A DNA stretch of 12,896 bases from Iamia sp052038315 (GCA_052038315.1 JBQGCF010000292.1:1-12896), one strand, 5' to 3'. Shown: positions 1 to 7,003, numbered from the stretch's first letter. Numbers and translations: made by a program. Notes: generated by a model from the letters alone, not told the origin.

Positions 1-233
1 TCACCATCGTCGGGGCGGTGGTGCCGGGCGCCGCCCTCCCGGCGGCGCTGGCCAGCGGCCTGCTCGGCGGGCTGGCCGTCCTCGCCTCGTCCTGCGAGCG
101 CCAGCCGGCCCGCCCCGCCGAGACCCGGCCCACCGTCGACCCCGTCACCGGCCAGGCCCGGCTGCCGAGCGGTCACCAGTCGAACCCCCACGTCGACGTG
201 GCGGGCGTGCCCCTCCCGCCCAGCTACGGGTGA
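1..233 (+). CDS. C-terminal part of an unrecognised, partly hydrophobic protein
   Basis: The frame is open from the left edge (first full codon at base 3) to the TGA at 231-233, so this is probably the tail of a gene that begins outside the window. It encodes about 77 residues. The first 30 or so are rich in Ala, Gly, Leu and Val and could form one membrane helix. The rest is a polar, Pro-rich tail ending PPSYG, typical of a disordered end. A GTG at 18 could start a 71-residue protein whose hydrophobic stretch ends in LASSC, but that is a poor lipobox because the -3 residue is Ala. I see no ribosome site or -10 element for such a start, so truncation is the simpler reading. I do not recognise the family and assign no function. 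Confidence 0.5.
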   Translation, partial: TIVGAVVPGAALPAALASGLLGGLAVLASSCERQPARPAETRPTVDPVTGQARLPSGHQSNPHVDVAGVPLPPSYG

Positions 234-254
234 CCGCCGTGGCGGGGGTGGCCG

Positions 255-260
255 TAGCCT
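255..260 (+). promoter_or_regulatory. Candidate -10 element for the DNA glycosylase gene (leaderless)
   Basis: TAGCCT fits the TAnnnT core of the main actinobacterial sigma factor. Only six bases (GGGACG) separate it from the GTG start at 267, so transcription would begin at or next to the start codon. No Shine-Dalgarno sequence lies before the GTG. A weak -35 (GTGACC, 230-235) would have a 19-base spacer. The start itself is fixed independently by the catalytic Pro2-Glu3 of the protein. Confidence 0.45.
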
Positions 261-266
261 GGGACG

Positions 267-1076
267 GTGCCCGAGGGCGACACCATCTGGCGGGCCGCGG
301 CCCGGTTGCACCCGGTCCTGGCCGGGGCCGAGCTGGTCCGGTTCGAGGCCCCCCGCCTGGCCGGGGACCGGCCCCGCCCGGGGACCGCCATCGAGGGGGT
401 CGAGGCGGTGGGCAAGCACCTGCTCGTCCACTTCGCCGGCGGCCTCTCGCTCGACACCCACATGCGCATGACCGGGTCCTGGCACCTCTACCGCACCGGC
501 GAGCGGTGGCGGAAGGGACGTCACCTCGTCCGCTGCCTCGTCGCCGTCCCCGGGTGGGAGGCGGTGTGCTTCAGCGCCCCGGTCGTGCGGACCTACCACC
601 GCAGCGGTCGCAACGCGCTCGGGCAGGTGGACGATCCCGTGGGCCACCTCGGGCCGGACCTGTGCGCGGTCGACGTCGACCTCGACGCGGCGGTCGCCCG
701 CATGGCCACCCTGCCGGACCCGGGCACCACTGTCGCCGAGGTCCTGCTCGACCAGCGCGTCGCGGCCGGGATCGGCAACGTCTACAAGAGCGAGGTCCTG
801 TTCGTCTGCGGGCTGGACCCGTTCACGCCCATCGCCGCGGTCGACGAGGCGCTGCGCCACCGCCTCCTGGAGGTGGCGTCGCGCATGTTGCGCCGGAACC
901 TCAACACGACGCGCCGGACGACGGTGACCGGCCCGCCCGGGAGCGTCGCCGTGTACGGCCGCCAGCGCCAGCCGTGCCGGCGGTGCGGCACGCCGGTGCG
1001 GATGGTCCACCACGGGGCCCAGGCGCGGTCGACCTACTGGTGCCCGCGCTGCCAGCGCGCTCCGGAAACCCCCTAG
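267..1076 (+). CDS. Fpg/Nei family DNA glycosylase/AP lyase (endonuclease VIII, Nei2-like)
   Basis: This is a base-excision repair enzyme that would remove oxidised bases and nick the abasic strand. The 269-residue product has the full family layout. It begins MPEGDT, giving Pro2, the N-terminal nucleophile after Met removal, and Glu3. The conserved catalytic-domain lysine is K50 in VGKHLL. A helix-two-turn-helix lies near residues 155-185 (LLDQRVAAGIGNVYKSE). The C-terminal zinc finger has C237, C240, C259 and C262, with the conserved Arg at 254 (ARSTYWCPRC). The MPEGDT start, rather than MPELPE, favours the Nei side; mycobacterial Nei2 proteins start similarly. The GTG start is fixed by the need for Pro at position 2. 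Whether pyrimidine or purine lesions are preferred cannot be read from the sequence. The NADH dehydrogenase gene follows 35 bases downstream on the same strand, so co-transcription is possible although that gene has its own candidate -10. Confidence 0.92.
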   Translation: MPEGDTIWRAAARLHPVLAGAELVRFEAPRLAGDRPRPGTAIEGVEAVGKHLLVHFAGGLSLDTHMRMTGSWHLYRTGERWRKGRHLVRCLVAVPGWEAVCFSAPVVRTYHRSGRNALGQVDDPVGHLGPDLCAVDVDLDAAVARMATLPDPGTTVAEVLLDQRVAAGIGNVYKSEVLFVCGLDPFTPIAAVDEALRHRLLEVASRMLRRNLNTTRRTTVTGPPGSVAVYGRQRQPCRRCGTPVRMVHHGAQARSTYWCPRCQRAPETP

Positions 1077-1095
1077 GGAAGGTCCGGGGCCGCAG

Positions 1096-1101
1096 TACGG
1101 T
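1096..1101 (+). promoter_or_regulatory. Candidate -10 element for the NADH dehydrogenase gene
   Basis: TACGGT (TAnnnT) ends ten bases before the GTG at 1112. GGAAAG at 1103-1108 is a weak purine-rich ribosome site, but it would be largely lost if transcription began about 7 bases after the -10. The mRNA may therefore be leaderless or nearly so, or the gene may be read through from the glycosylase gene. No good -35 is visible. Confidence 0.3.
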
Positions 1102-1111
1102 TGGAAAGATC

Positions 1112-2428
1112 GTGAACGGAATCACAAACGGACGCAACGGGCGCACGAAGGTCGTGATCGTGGGCGCCGGGTTCGGTGGGCTGGCGGCGGCCCGCGACCT
1201 CGACGACATCGCGGTCGACGTCACCATCGTCGACCGCAACAACTTCCACACCTTCCAGCCGCTGCTGTACCAGGTGGCCACCTCGGGGCTGAACCCGGCC
1301 GACGTCGCCTACCCGGTGCGGGGCATCTTCCAGCGCCAGCGCAACGTGCGCTTCCGCCGGGCCACGGTCACGGGCGTGGACTGGGAGGCCGGGCAGGTCG
1401 TCGTCGACACCGGCGACCCGCTGCCCTTCGACCGCCTGATCGTCGCCGCCGGGGCCACCGCCAACGACTTCGGCATCCCCGGCGTGGCCGAGCACGGCTT
1501 CCCGCTCTACGTCCTGCCCGACGCCGTGCGCCTGCGCAACCACATCCTGGGCCGCTTCGAGGCGGCCGACGCCGACCCGGCCACCGTCGAGGACGGGGCC
1601 CTGACCTTCGTCGTCGTCGGGGGCGGGCCCACCGGCGTGGAGGTGGCCGGTGCCCTGGTCGAGCTGATCGACAAGGTCCTCCACCGCGACTTCCGGGGCA
1701 GCGGCTTCGACGTCCGCCGGGCCCACGTGGTGCTGGTCGAGGCGGTCGACGACCTCCTGCCGCCGTTCCGCCCCGGCTCCCGCCGCTACGCCCGCTCGAC
1801 CCTGGCCCGGCGGGGCGTGGAGGTCCGCACCGGCACCACCGTCGCCGAGGTCACCGCCACCCGGGTCCGGTTGGGCGACGGGAGCGAGATCCCGGCCCAC
1901 ACCCTCGTCTGGGCGGCCGGGGTGCGGGCCGGTGACCTGGCCGGTGCGCTCGGCGTGCCCACCGGTCCCGGCGGCCGCATCTCGGTCGGCCCCGACCTCC
2001 GCATCCCCGGCCACCCCGGGGCCTTCGCCATCGGCGACATCGCCGCCGTCGACGACGGACGGGGGAAGCTGCTGCCGGGCGTGGCCCAGGTCGCCATCCA
2101 GTCGGGTCGCCACGTCGCCCGGCTGATCGAGCGCGAGGTGGTGGGCGAGGGCGACCCGGCCGAGCCGTTCCGCTACCACGACAAGGGCTCGATGGCGACG
2201 ATCGGCCGGCGCTCGGCGGTGACCGAGCTCGGCCACGGGGTCCGGCTGACCGGCACGCCGGCCTGGATCGCCTGGCTGGGCCTCCACCTCGTGTACCTGA
2301 TGGGGTTCCGGAACCGGGTGTCGGTCTTCGTGAACTGGGCCTGGAACTACCTCACGTGGGACCGCGGCGCGCGGCTGATCCTCGGCTCCGGCGAGGCCGA
2401 GGAGGAGGGCTCAGCCCCAGAGGCCTGA
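1112..2428 (+). CDS. ndh: Type II NADH dehydrogenase (NDH-2), FAD-dependent
   Basis: This 438-residue enzyme is predicted to pass electrons from NADH to membrane quinone without pumping protons, acting on the inner face of the cytoplasmic membrane. The FAD-binding dinucleotide fold is at the N-terminus (VVIVGAGFGG, residues 14-23). A second Rossmann motif for NADH is at 167-175 (VVVGGGPTG), and the flavin-contacting AIGDIA is at 306-311. The segment FHTFQPLLYQVATSGLNP is characteristic of NDH-2. The end, about residues 385-420, is rich in Trp and hydrophobic residues, as expected of the membrane-anchoring tail. The same frame is open far upstream over the glycosylase gene, but that part is a shadow. 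GTG 1112 is the only plausible start and leaves a short polar leader with three NG pairs, encoded by three AACGG direct repeats at 1115-1140. The gene end overlaps the convergent nucleotidylyltransferase gene by 18 bases. Confidence 0.93.
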   Translation: MNGITNGRNGRTKVVIVGAGFGGLAAARDLDDIAVDVTIVDRNNFHTFQPLLYQVATSGLNPADVAYPVRGIFQRQRNVRFRRATVTGVDWEAGQVVVDTGDPLPFDRLIVAAGATANDFGIPGVAEHGFPLYVLPDAVRLRNHILGRFEAADADPATVEDGALTFVVVGGGPTGVEVAGALVELIDKVLHRDFRGSGFDVRRAHVVLVEAVDDLLPPFRPGSRRYARSTLARRGVEVRTGTTVAEVTATRVRLGDGSEIPAHTLVWAAGVRAGDLAGALGVPTGPGGRISVGPDLRIPGHPGAFAIGDIAAVDDGRGKLLPGVAQVAIQSGRHVARLIEREVVGEGDPAEPFRYHDKGSMATIGRRSAVTELGHGVRLTGTPAWIAWLGLHLVYLMGFRNRVSVFVNWAWNYLTWDRGARLILGSGEAEEEGSAPEA

Positions 2429-2929
2429 CGCCCGCGCCGCCGGGGCCATCAGGTCGACCTCGCCGGCCCGGGCCCGGGTGGCCGACACCTCGGCGTGGGC
2501 CGGGTCGACGTCGAGGACGATCACCTCGACGCGGCCGTCGAGGTCCGGCGTCGGCGTCCCGGCCCGCTCGGCCAGCAGGACGGTGGGGAGGCGGGCGACG
2601 GCCCGGTCCCGCTCGGCCGGCGAGCCGTACCAGCGGGGATCGACGACCTGGGCCCACTTGTCCGCCCCCATGACGACGGCGTCGGCGCCGGCCTCCTCGA
2701 CGATGTCGACGATCAGGCGGGCCGTGGTGGCCGCCGCCGCCAGCCCGTCGGACCGCAGGACGGCGAGCCGATCGGCGACCGCGGTGCGCCCGGCCACGTC
2801 CTCCTTGCCCAGGGCGACCTCCGACAGCACCAGGCGGACCTCGTCGGCGTGGCGCCGGGCGGCGGCGACGATGCCGAGGTGCGCCACGGTCGGCGGGTCG
2901 AACGACCCCGGGTAGACGGCCAGGTGCAC
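2411..2929 (-). CDS. Nucleotidylyltransferase superfamily protein, NadD-like
   Basis: This 172-residue protein has the HIGH-type nucleotidylyltransferase fold, which joins a nucleotide to a phosphorylated substrate as in NAD or CoA synthesis. The N-terminal strand and nucleotide loop read VYPGSFDPPTVAHL (residues 5-18), and the C-terminal SATRAR corresponds to the usual ISxTxxR motif. The (H/T)xGH motif appears as TVAH, with Ala in place of Gly. It is shorter than typical NadD (about 190-210 residues), and none of the genes that often accompany nadD (obg, proA, rsfS) is nearby. It may therefore be a paralogue with a different substrate; pantetheine-phosphate adenylyltransferase (CoaD) is the other near relative. 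The start is GTG 2929, because the loop motif begins soon after it and the ATG at 2937 is in another frame. It has no clear Shine-Dalgarno site; CAGGAT six bases upstream is a poor -10. Its 3' end overlaps the convergent NDH-2 gene. Confidence 0.75.
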   Translation of the reverse strand: MHLAVYPGSFDPPTVAHLGIVAAARRHADEVRLVLSEVALGKEDVAGRTAVADRLAVLRSDGLAAAATTARLIVDIVEEAGADAVVMGADKWAQVVDPRWYGSPAERDRAVARLPTVLLAERAGTPTPDLDGRVEVIVLDVDPAHAEVSATRARAGEVDLMAPAARASGLWG

Positions 2930-2967
2930 CGGTCCATCCTGCCGTCACATGAGGTTCACCCGGCGAA

Positions 2968-3030
2968 CCGGGCCGGCCGGGCGGACCGGGCGGGCCGGGC
3001 GGGCCGGGCGGGCCGGGCGGCCCGGGCGGG
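2968..3030. repeat. 9-bp tandem repeat, G-quadruplex-forming potential
   Basis: Seven head-to-tail copies of the 9-base unit CCGGGCGGG fill this stretch. The three copies from 2986 to 3012 are exact, as is the last at 3022-3030; the others differ at one position (2977-2985 ends A, 3013-3021 ends C, and 2968-2976 reads CCGGGCCGG). On the plus strand the GGG runs are separated by only one or two C, which meets the standard G-quadruplex rule several times over. It lies in the 108-base gap between the PPOX gene and the nucleotidylyltransferase gene, on the template strand for both. Such tracts are prone to slippage. Confidence 0.85.
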
Positions 3031-3037
3031 GCGAGGG

Positions 3038-3433
3038 TCAGGCGCGGCCGAGGACGCGGTCGACCTGGATCTCGATGGCGACCCGGTCGTCGCGCTCGCC
3101 CGGCTGGCGGTAGCGCTCGGCGTAGCGGCGGACGGCCTCGGCGACCCGGTCGGCGTCGTCGGTGACCGTCGCCGGGCCCTCGAGGGTCAGCCAGCGCCCG
3201 CCGTCGACCTGGCTGACCGCAGCGCGGGAGCCGGGCGCGGCGAGCAGGTTCCGGGCCTTCTTGCTGGGGGCGAAGCTGATGATGCGGACCAGGCCGGCGG
3301 CGGCGTCCCAGGTGAAGCCGACGGCGACGACGTGGGGCGAGCCGTCGGGACGCAGGGTCGTGAGCGTCGCCAGGTGCCGCTCGGCGAGGAAGGCGGTGGC
3401 CGTGGCCGGGAGGTCGGAGGGGTCGAGCGCCAT
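3038..3433 (-). CDS. PPOX-fold flavin/F420-binding enzyme (Rv1155-like, probable F420-dependent)
   Basis: This 131-residue protein has the split beta-barrel of the pyridoxamine-5'-phosphate-oxidase-like superfamily. The sequence FLAERHLATLTTLRPDGSP at residues 15-33, followed by VGFTWD, is typical of small actinobacterial members such as Rv1155 (FDOR-B class). The basic SKKARNL at 57-63 occupies the usual cofactor-phosphate contact. Members of this class bind F420, FMN or similar cofactors as dimers, and the substrate is usually unknown. The length fits the family. ATG 3433 begins shortly before the first conserved strand. There is no Shine-Dalgarno site; TAGGCC, six bases before the ATG, partly matches a -10 (TA kept, final T missing). 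The 63-base gap from the upstream permease gene leaves open whether it is transcribed with the ABC operon. F420 rather than flavin use is inferred from family resemblance. Confidence 0.85.
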   Translation of the reverse strand: MALDPSDLPATATAFLAERHLATLTTLRPDGSPHVVAVGFTWDAAAGLVRIISFAPSKKARNLLAAPGSRAAVSQVDGGRWLTLEGPATVTDDADRVAEAVRRYAERYRQPGERDDRVAIEIQVDRVLGRA

Positions 3434-3463
3434 GCCGAAGGCCTAGCCGAGGTCCCGCCGGAT

Positions 3464-3488
3464 GTCCCGGTCGAGCGCCGGACGGGAC
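3464..3488 (-). terminator. Weak hairpin downstream of the ABC permease gene
   Basis: GTCCCG (3464-3469) and CGGGAC (3483-3488) form a 6-bp stem with a 13-base loop, beginning nine bases past the permease stop codon. No T-run follows, as is common for hairpins in very GC-rich actinobacteria. It could slow or end transcription before the PPOX gene. The stem is short enough to be chance. Confidence 0.25.
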
Positions 3489-3496
3489 GGGCTGGG

Positions 3497-6049
3497 TCAG
3501 TCGTGCGTGACGGCCTTGAGGACGTCCATCCGGGCGGCCCGCCAGCCGGGGATGAGCGAGGCGACCAGGCCGATGCCGTTGGCCACGACGAAGACGGCGA
3601 TGACGAACCAGATCGGGATGCGGACCGTCAGCGACGGGATGAGGTCGGTCTGGCTCTGGACGACGGCCACCGCGCCGGCGATGCCGACGACCAGGCCCAT
3701 CACCGTGCCCAGCGCGGTGAGCAGCAACGACTCGGCGGTGATCGACAGCGCCAGCTGGCTGCGGGTGGCGCCCACCGACCGCAGGAGGCCGATCTCCCGG
3801 GTGCGCTCGAACACGCTGAGGGCGAGGGTGATGGCCACGCCGAGGGCACCGATCACCAGGGCCAGGCCGAGGAGGACGAACAGGAAGCCCAGGCTGACCA
3901 GCAGCTGGTTGTTGTTGGCCTCCTTGATCTCCTCCTTGTCCCGCACCTGGGCCGAGGGGAAGTCGGCCACGGCGTCGTCGACGACGGTGCGGAGCTGGTC
4001 GAGGCTCACGTCGTCGGCGCCGGTGACGTCGATCCGCATCAGCGCCTGGGAGTTCTCCGGGAAGTGCTCCTGGAAGACCTCCTCGGACACGAGGTAGTGG
4101 CCGTCGGAGTTCTGGGCGACGATGCTGCCGTCCTCGTAGATGGCGCCGACGGTGAGGGTCGCCTCGGTGCCGTCGGGGTACCGCACGTCGAGCTCGGTGC
4201 CGAGGCCCCAGAGGGCGATCCGGGCGGTCTCCCGGTCGAGGGCGATCTCGTCGGGGCCCATGCCGGCCAGGTCGCCCTCGATCCCCTGGAGGTCGAATAC
4301 CTCGGGCACGGCCGAGGGGGTGACGCCGTAGACGTTGCGGACCGTGCCCCGGATCTCGATCTGGCCCATCTGCACGCCGGTGACGGCGGCGACCTCGGGT
4401 CGCTCGGCCAGCTCGTCGACGAGGTTCGGTCCGAGGGTGGGGACGAAGCCGCTGGTGACCTCGAGATCGGCCAGCAGGTACTCGTCGGTGGCCGAGTTGA
4501 ACGCCGAGGTGAACGAGAGCGTCGACACGGCGATGAAGGTGATGATCGTGACCGCCAGCATCAGGGCGGCGGCGGTGCTCGCCGAGCGCTTCGGGTTGCG
4601 CCGGCTGTTGTCCCGGCCGAGGGCGCCGGGCAGGCCGAAGAGCCGCAGCGGGAGCCCGAGGGCGACGACGAGGAAGGGCACCAGGAACGGTCCGAGGACG
4701 ATCACCGCGGCGAACAGCAGGATCATGCCGATGGCGGCCGGGCCCACCTCGCCCCCGCTGGCCCCGGAGACCATGGCGGCCACCGACAGCAGGGCGAGCA
4801 GGACGCCGATCCCGAGCCGGACCTTGGAGCGCGACGGCGACTCGACCGCTTGCTCCCGCAGCGCGGCGATCGGCGGGATCCGGCTGCCCCGGATGGCCGG
4901 GGCCAGGCTGGAGAAGACCGTGATGCCGGTGCCGACGAGGAGCGAGGCGATGATCGTCCGCGGCCCCACCACCGGCAGGGTGTCGGGCAGCTCCAGGCCG
5001 ATGGCGGCGAGCAGCCCGATCATCCCGTAGGCCAGGGCGATGCCGCCCACCAGCCCGAGGAGCGAGGCGAACACGCCGGTCATCAGCGACTCGCCCAGCA
5101 CCGAGGACAGGACCTGGCGGCGGCTCGAGCCGAGGGCCCGCAGCAGGGCCAGCTCCCGCAGCCGCTGGCCGATGATGATGCCGAAGGTGTTGTAGATCAG
5201 GAAGGCGCCGGCGATCAGCGAGATCAGGCCGATGTAGGTGAGGATCTGGCGGAAGATCCCGATCCCCTCCTGGATCGACTCGGTCTGGTCGTCGATGGCC
5301 TGCTCGCCGGTGATGGCCTCGGCGTTGTCGGGCAGCACCTGGCTGATCCGGTCGGCCAGCTCCTGCTGGGAGATGCCGTCCTCGCCCACGACCGAGATGT
5401 TCTGGACCTTGCCGGAGGTGGTGAAGGTGCTGAGGGCGGTCTCGGTGTCGACGGCGACGATCGAGGCCCCGGCCAGGCTGCCGGTCTCGCCGAAGCTGAC
5501 GATGCCCTGGAGGGTGAGGTCGACCGTGCCGGTGAGGGTCTGGACCTGGAACTGGTCGCCCACGGAGAAGTCGGCCTTCTCGGCGGTGGCCTCGTCGAGC
5601 ACGGCGCCGGTGGGCCCCGAGGGCGCCTCGCCCTCCTCGATCGTGAACACGTCGATCTCGGGCGCGCCCGTCCAGTTGGTGCCGAACGACGGCGCCCCGC
5701 CCTGGGCGACGCTGTCGCCGTCGGCGTCGAGCACGTAGGCGAGGGTGAAGACGACGGGCTCGGCCGCGGCGACCCCGTCGACCTGGCGGACCTCGTCGAC
5801 CAGCGAGGCGTCGATGTCGGGCCGGGTGGTCTCGCCCTGGAGCGACTCGGACTCGAACGGCGCCTTGCCCTGGATCTGGACGTCGATGTCGGCGCCGATG
5901 TCCGAGAACAGGTCGTCGAAGGCCTTGGCCATGGTGTCGGTCAGCACGAAGGTGCCGGCCATGAAGCCCACGCCGAGGGCGACGGCGAGGGCGGTGAACA
6001 GCGTCCGGAGCTTGTGGCCCAGGACGTTCTTGAGGGCGACCTTGAACAC
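3497..6049 (-). CDS. ABC transporter permease with two FtsX-type domains
   Basis: This 850-residue membrane subunit belongs to the MacB/LolCE/FtsX exporter class. These transporters act on substrates at or outside the membrane by mechanical coupling and do not form an ordinary import channel. I count about ten membrane helices: near 16-37, 268-294, 313-336, 362-382, 413-432, 437-460, 487-510, 717-748, 772-797 and 810-833. Two large extracellular domains lie between helix 1 and 2 and between helix 7 and 8. The helix pairs carry the FtsX hallmark in both halves (RLRELALLRALGSSRRQV and FERTREIGLLRSVGATRSQL), showing an internal duplication. GTG 6049 starts 14 bases after the ATPase stop, with GAGGG upstream, and gives the expected short cytoplasmic end before helix 1. 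The frame stays open far upstream, but that is antisense shadow. The substrate is unknown; lipid, lipoprotein or peptide export are the usual roles. Confidence 0.93.
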   Translation of the reverse strand: MFKVALKNVLGHKLRTLFTALAVALGVGFMAGTFVLTDTMAKAFDDLFSDIGADIDVQIQGKAPFESESLQGETTRPDIDASLVDEVRQVDGVAAAEPVVFTLAYVLDADGDSVAQGGAPSFGTNWTGAPEIDVFTIEEGEAPSGPTGAVLDEATAEKADFSVGDQFQVQTLTGTVDLTLQGIVSFGETGSLAGASIVAVDTETALSTFTTSGKVQNISVVGEDGISQQELADRISQVLPDNAEAITGEQAIDDQTESIQEGIGIFRQILTYIGLISLIAGAFLIYNTFGIIIGQRLRELALLRALGSSRRQVLSSVLGESLMTGVFASLLGLVGGIALAYGMIGLLAAIGLELPDTLPVVGPRTIIASLLVGTGITVFSSLAPAIRGSRIPPIAALREQAVESPSRSKVRLGIGVLLALLSVAAMVSGASGGEVGPAAIGMILLFAAVIVLGPFLVPFLVVALGLPLRLFGLPGALGRDNSRRNPKRSASTAAALMLAVTIITFIAVSTLSFTSAFNSATDEYLLADLEVTSGFVPTLGPNLVDELAERPEVAAVTGVQMGQIEIRGTVRNVYGVTPSAVPEVFDLQGIEGDLAGMGPDEIALDRETARIALWGLGTELDVRYPDGTEATLTVGAIYEDGSIVAQNSDGHYLVSEEVFQEHFPENSQALMRIDVTGADDVSLDQLRTVVDDAVADFPSAQVRDKEEIKEANNNQLLVSLGFLFVLLGLALVIGALGVAITLALSVFERTREIGLLRSVGATRSQLALSITAESLLLTALGTVMGLVVGIAGAVAVVQSQTDLIPSLTVRIPIWFVIAVFVVANGIGLVASLIPGWRAARMDVLKAVTHD

Positions 6050-6063
6050 GGTGGCGCCAGCCC

Positions 6064-6816
6064 TCAGTCGCCGAGCGACTTGAGCCGGTCGAGCACGGTC
6101 GCCTCGGTGGGCTGGTCCATCTGGTCGACGATGCGCCCGTCGGCCAGGAACAGCACCCGGTCGGCGTAGGCAGCGGCCGACGGCTCGTGGGTGACCATCA
6201 CGATCGTCTGACCGACGTCGCGCACGGCCGACTGCATGAAGCCGAGGATCTCGCTGCTGGCCCTCGAGTCGAGGTTGCCGGTGGGCTCGTCGGCGAAGAT
6301 CAGCTCGGGCCGCTGGGCGAGGGCCCGGGCCACGGCGACGCGCTGCTGCTGGCCGCCGGAGAGCTCGCTGGGCCGATGGGTCAGGCGGTCGCCCAACCCG
6401 ACGGTGCCGACGACCTGGTCGAACCAGCCCTTGTCGGTCTCCTTGCCCCCGAGCAGGGCCGGCAGGGTGATGTTCTCCTGCGCCGTCAGCGTGGGGATGA
6501 GGTTGAAGGCCTGGAAGATGAAGCCGACCCGCTCCCGCCGCAGCAGGGTCAGCTGCTTGTCCGACAGGGTGGAGAGGTCGGTGTCGCCGATCAGGATGCG
6601 ACCGGAGGTGAGGGTGTCGAGGCCGGCGAGGCAGTGCATCAGCGTCGACTTGCCCGAGCCCGAGGGGCCCATGATGGCGGTGAAGCGGCCGCCCTCGATG
6701 GCCACGTCGACCTCGGCCAGGGCGCACACCGCGGTGTCGCCGAAGCCGTAGTACTTGGTGGCCTTCTCGGCCCGGGCCACGATCGGGGGCGCGGCGGTCA
6801 CGGGGGCATCGGTCAT
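6064..6816 (-). CDS. ABC transporter ATPase (MacB/LolD-type)
   Basis: This 250-residue cytoplasmic ATPase powers the FtsX-type permease encoded directly after it. All motifs are intact: Walker A GPSGSGKST (50-58), Q-loop Q102 in IFQAFNL, signature LSGGQ (152-156), Walker B LIFADE (172-177), D-loop NLD (181-183) and switch H210 in VTHEP. The FNLIPTLTAQENITLP segment and the short length are typical of the MacB/LolD subfamily. ATG 6816 is preceded by a GAGGTGACC ribosome site. Spacing to the permease is 14 bases, so the two surely form an operon. The start is about 187 bases from the divergent cyclase gene, and a TAGGGT -10 lies at 6893-6888. An in-frame GTG six codons upstream is possible but would use up the ribosome site. 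Confidence 0.95.
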   Translation of the reverse strand: MTDAPVTAAPPIVARAEKATKYYGFGDTAVCALAEVDVAIEGGRFTAIMGPSGSGKSTLMHCLAGLDTLTSGRILIGDTDLSTLSDKQLTLLRRERVGFIFQAFNLIPTLTAQENITLPALLGGKETDKGWFDQVVGTVGLGDRLTHRPSELSGGQQQRVAVARALAQRPELIFADEPTGNLDSRASSEILGFMQSAVRDVGQTIVMVTHEPSAAAYADRVLFLADGRIVDQMDQPTEATVLDRLKSLGD

Positions 6817-6887
6817 GGTCACCTCGGAGGTCACGGGCTGGGCCAGGGCGGTGAGGCGCGGTGATGGGGGGTCGCCACGCCGGGCCG

Positions 6888-6893
6888 ACCCTA
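6888..6893 (-). promoter_or_regulatory. Candidate -10 element for the ABC exporter operon
   Basis: Read on the minus strand this is TAGGGT, matching TAnnnT. A partial -35 (TCGACC, 6914-6909) lies 15 bases upstream, which is short. Transcription would start near 6881 and give a leader of about 65 bases that includes the GAGGTGACC ribosome site of the ATPase gene. Confidence 0.35.
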
Positions 6894-6919
6894 CCCCTGT
6901 GGCCCCCTGGTCGACCGCG

Positions 6920-6938
6920 TTGTTCCGCAGCGCAACAA
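6920..6938. promoter_or_regulatory. 19-bp near-palindrome, operator candidate in divergent promoter region
   Basis: TTGTTCCGCAGCGCAACAA is an inverted repeat centred on A6929. Eight of nine base pairs are symmetric; only 6925/6933 (C/C) break it. Its TTGTT/AACAA ends stand out as AT-rich in this GC-rich region. It lies just upstream of the candidate -35 of the ABC operon and about 66-84 bases before the cyclase gene start. A homodimeric DNA-binding regulator is the natural reading; no specific family can be named. Confidence 0.5.
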
Positions 6939-6990
6939 GTCCGGGTCGCCACCACCGCTTTCGAGGCACGGGAGAGGGGTGTTCCGGCGG

Positions 6991-6996
6991 TAACTT
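6991..6996 (+). promoter_or_regulatory. Candidate -10 element for the cyclase-ATPase gene (leaderless)
   Basis: TAACTT matches TAnnnT and is followed by seven bases and then the GTG at 7004, which places the expected transcription start on the start codon. The only purine-rich run, GGAGAGGGG near 6971-6979, is about 25 bases from the GTG, too far to act as a ribosome site. No clear -35 is visible. Confidence 0.5.
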
Positions 6997-7003
6997 CCCC
7001 GAC

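Noticed and set aside
18..100. Lipoprotein signal in the left-edge protein (LASSC)
   Set aside because: The residue at -3 from the Cys is Ala instead of Leu, Val or Ile. The upstream frame is open, so this stretch is more likely internal.
230..1111. Long N-terminal extension or fusion of the NADH dehydrogenase over the glycosylase gene
   Set aside because: The upstream part is the glycosylase gene read in another frame. Conserved NDH-2 sequence begins only after GTG 1112.
2407..2417. GGGCTCAGCCC palindrome at the ndh/nucleotidylyltransferase junction as a terminator
   Set aside because: Only one base separates the arms, so no stable RNA loop can form, and it lies inside the coding end of ndh. 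It is probably chance.
2495..6169. A plus-strand open frame of over 1200 codons
   Set aside because: It lies opposite the nucleotidylyltransferase, PPOX and permease genes and is almost all Asp, Gly, Arg, Val and Ala, with no motif. The absence of stops is due to GC content.
6971..6999. Imperfect inverted repeat GGGGTGTT / AACTTCCCC before the cyclase gene
   Set aside because: It needs a bulged base to align and overlaps the -10 element. It is too weak to list beside the clearer dyad at 6920-6938.
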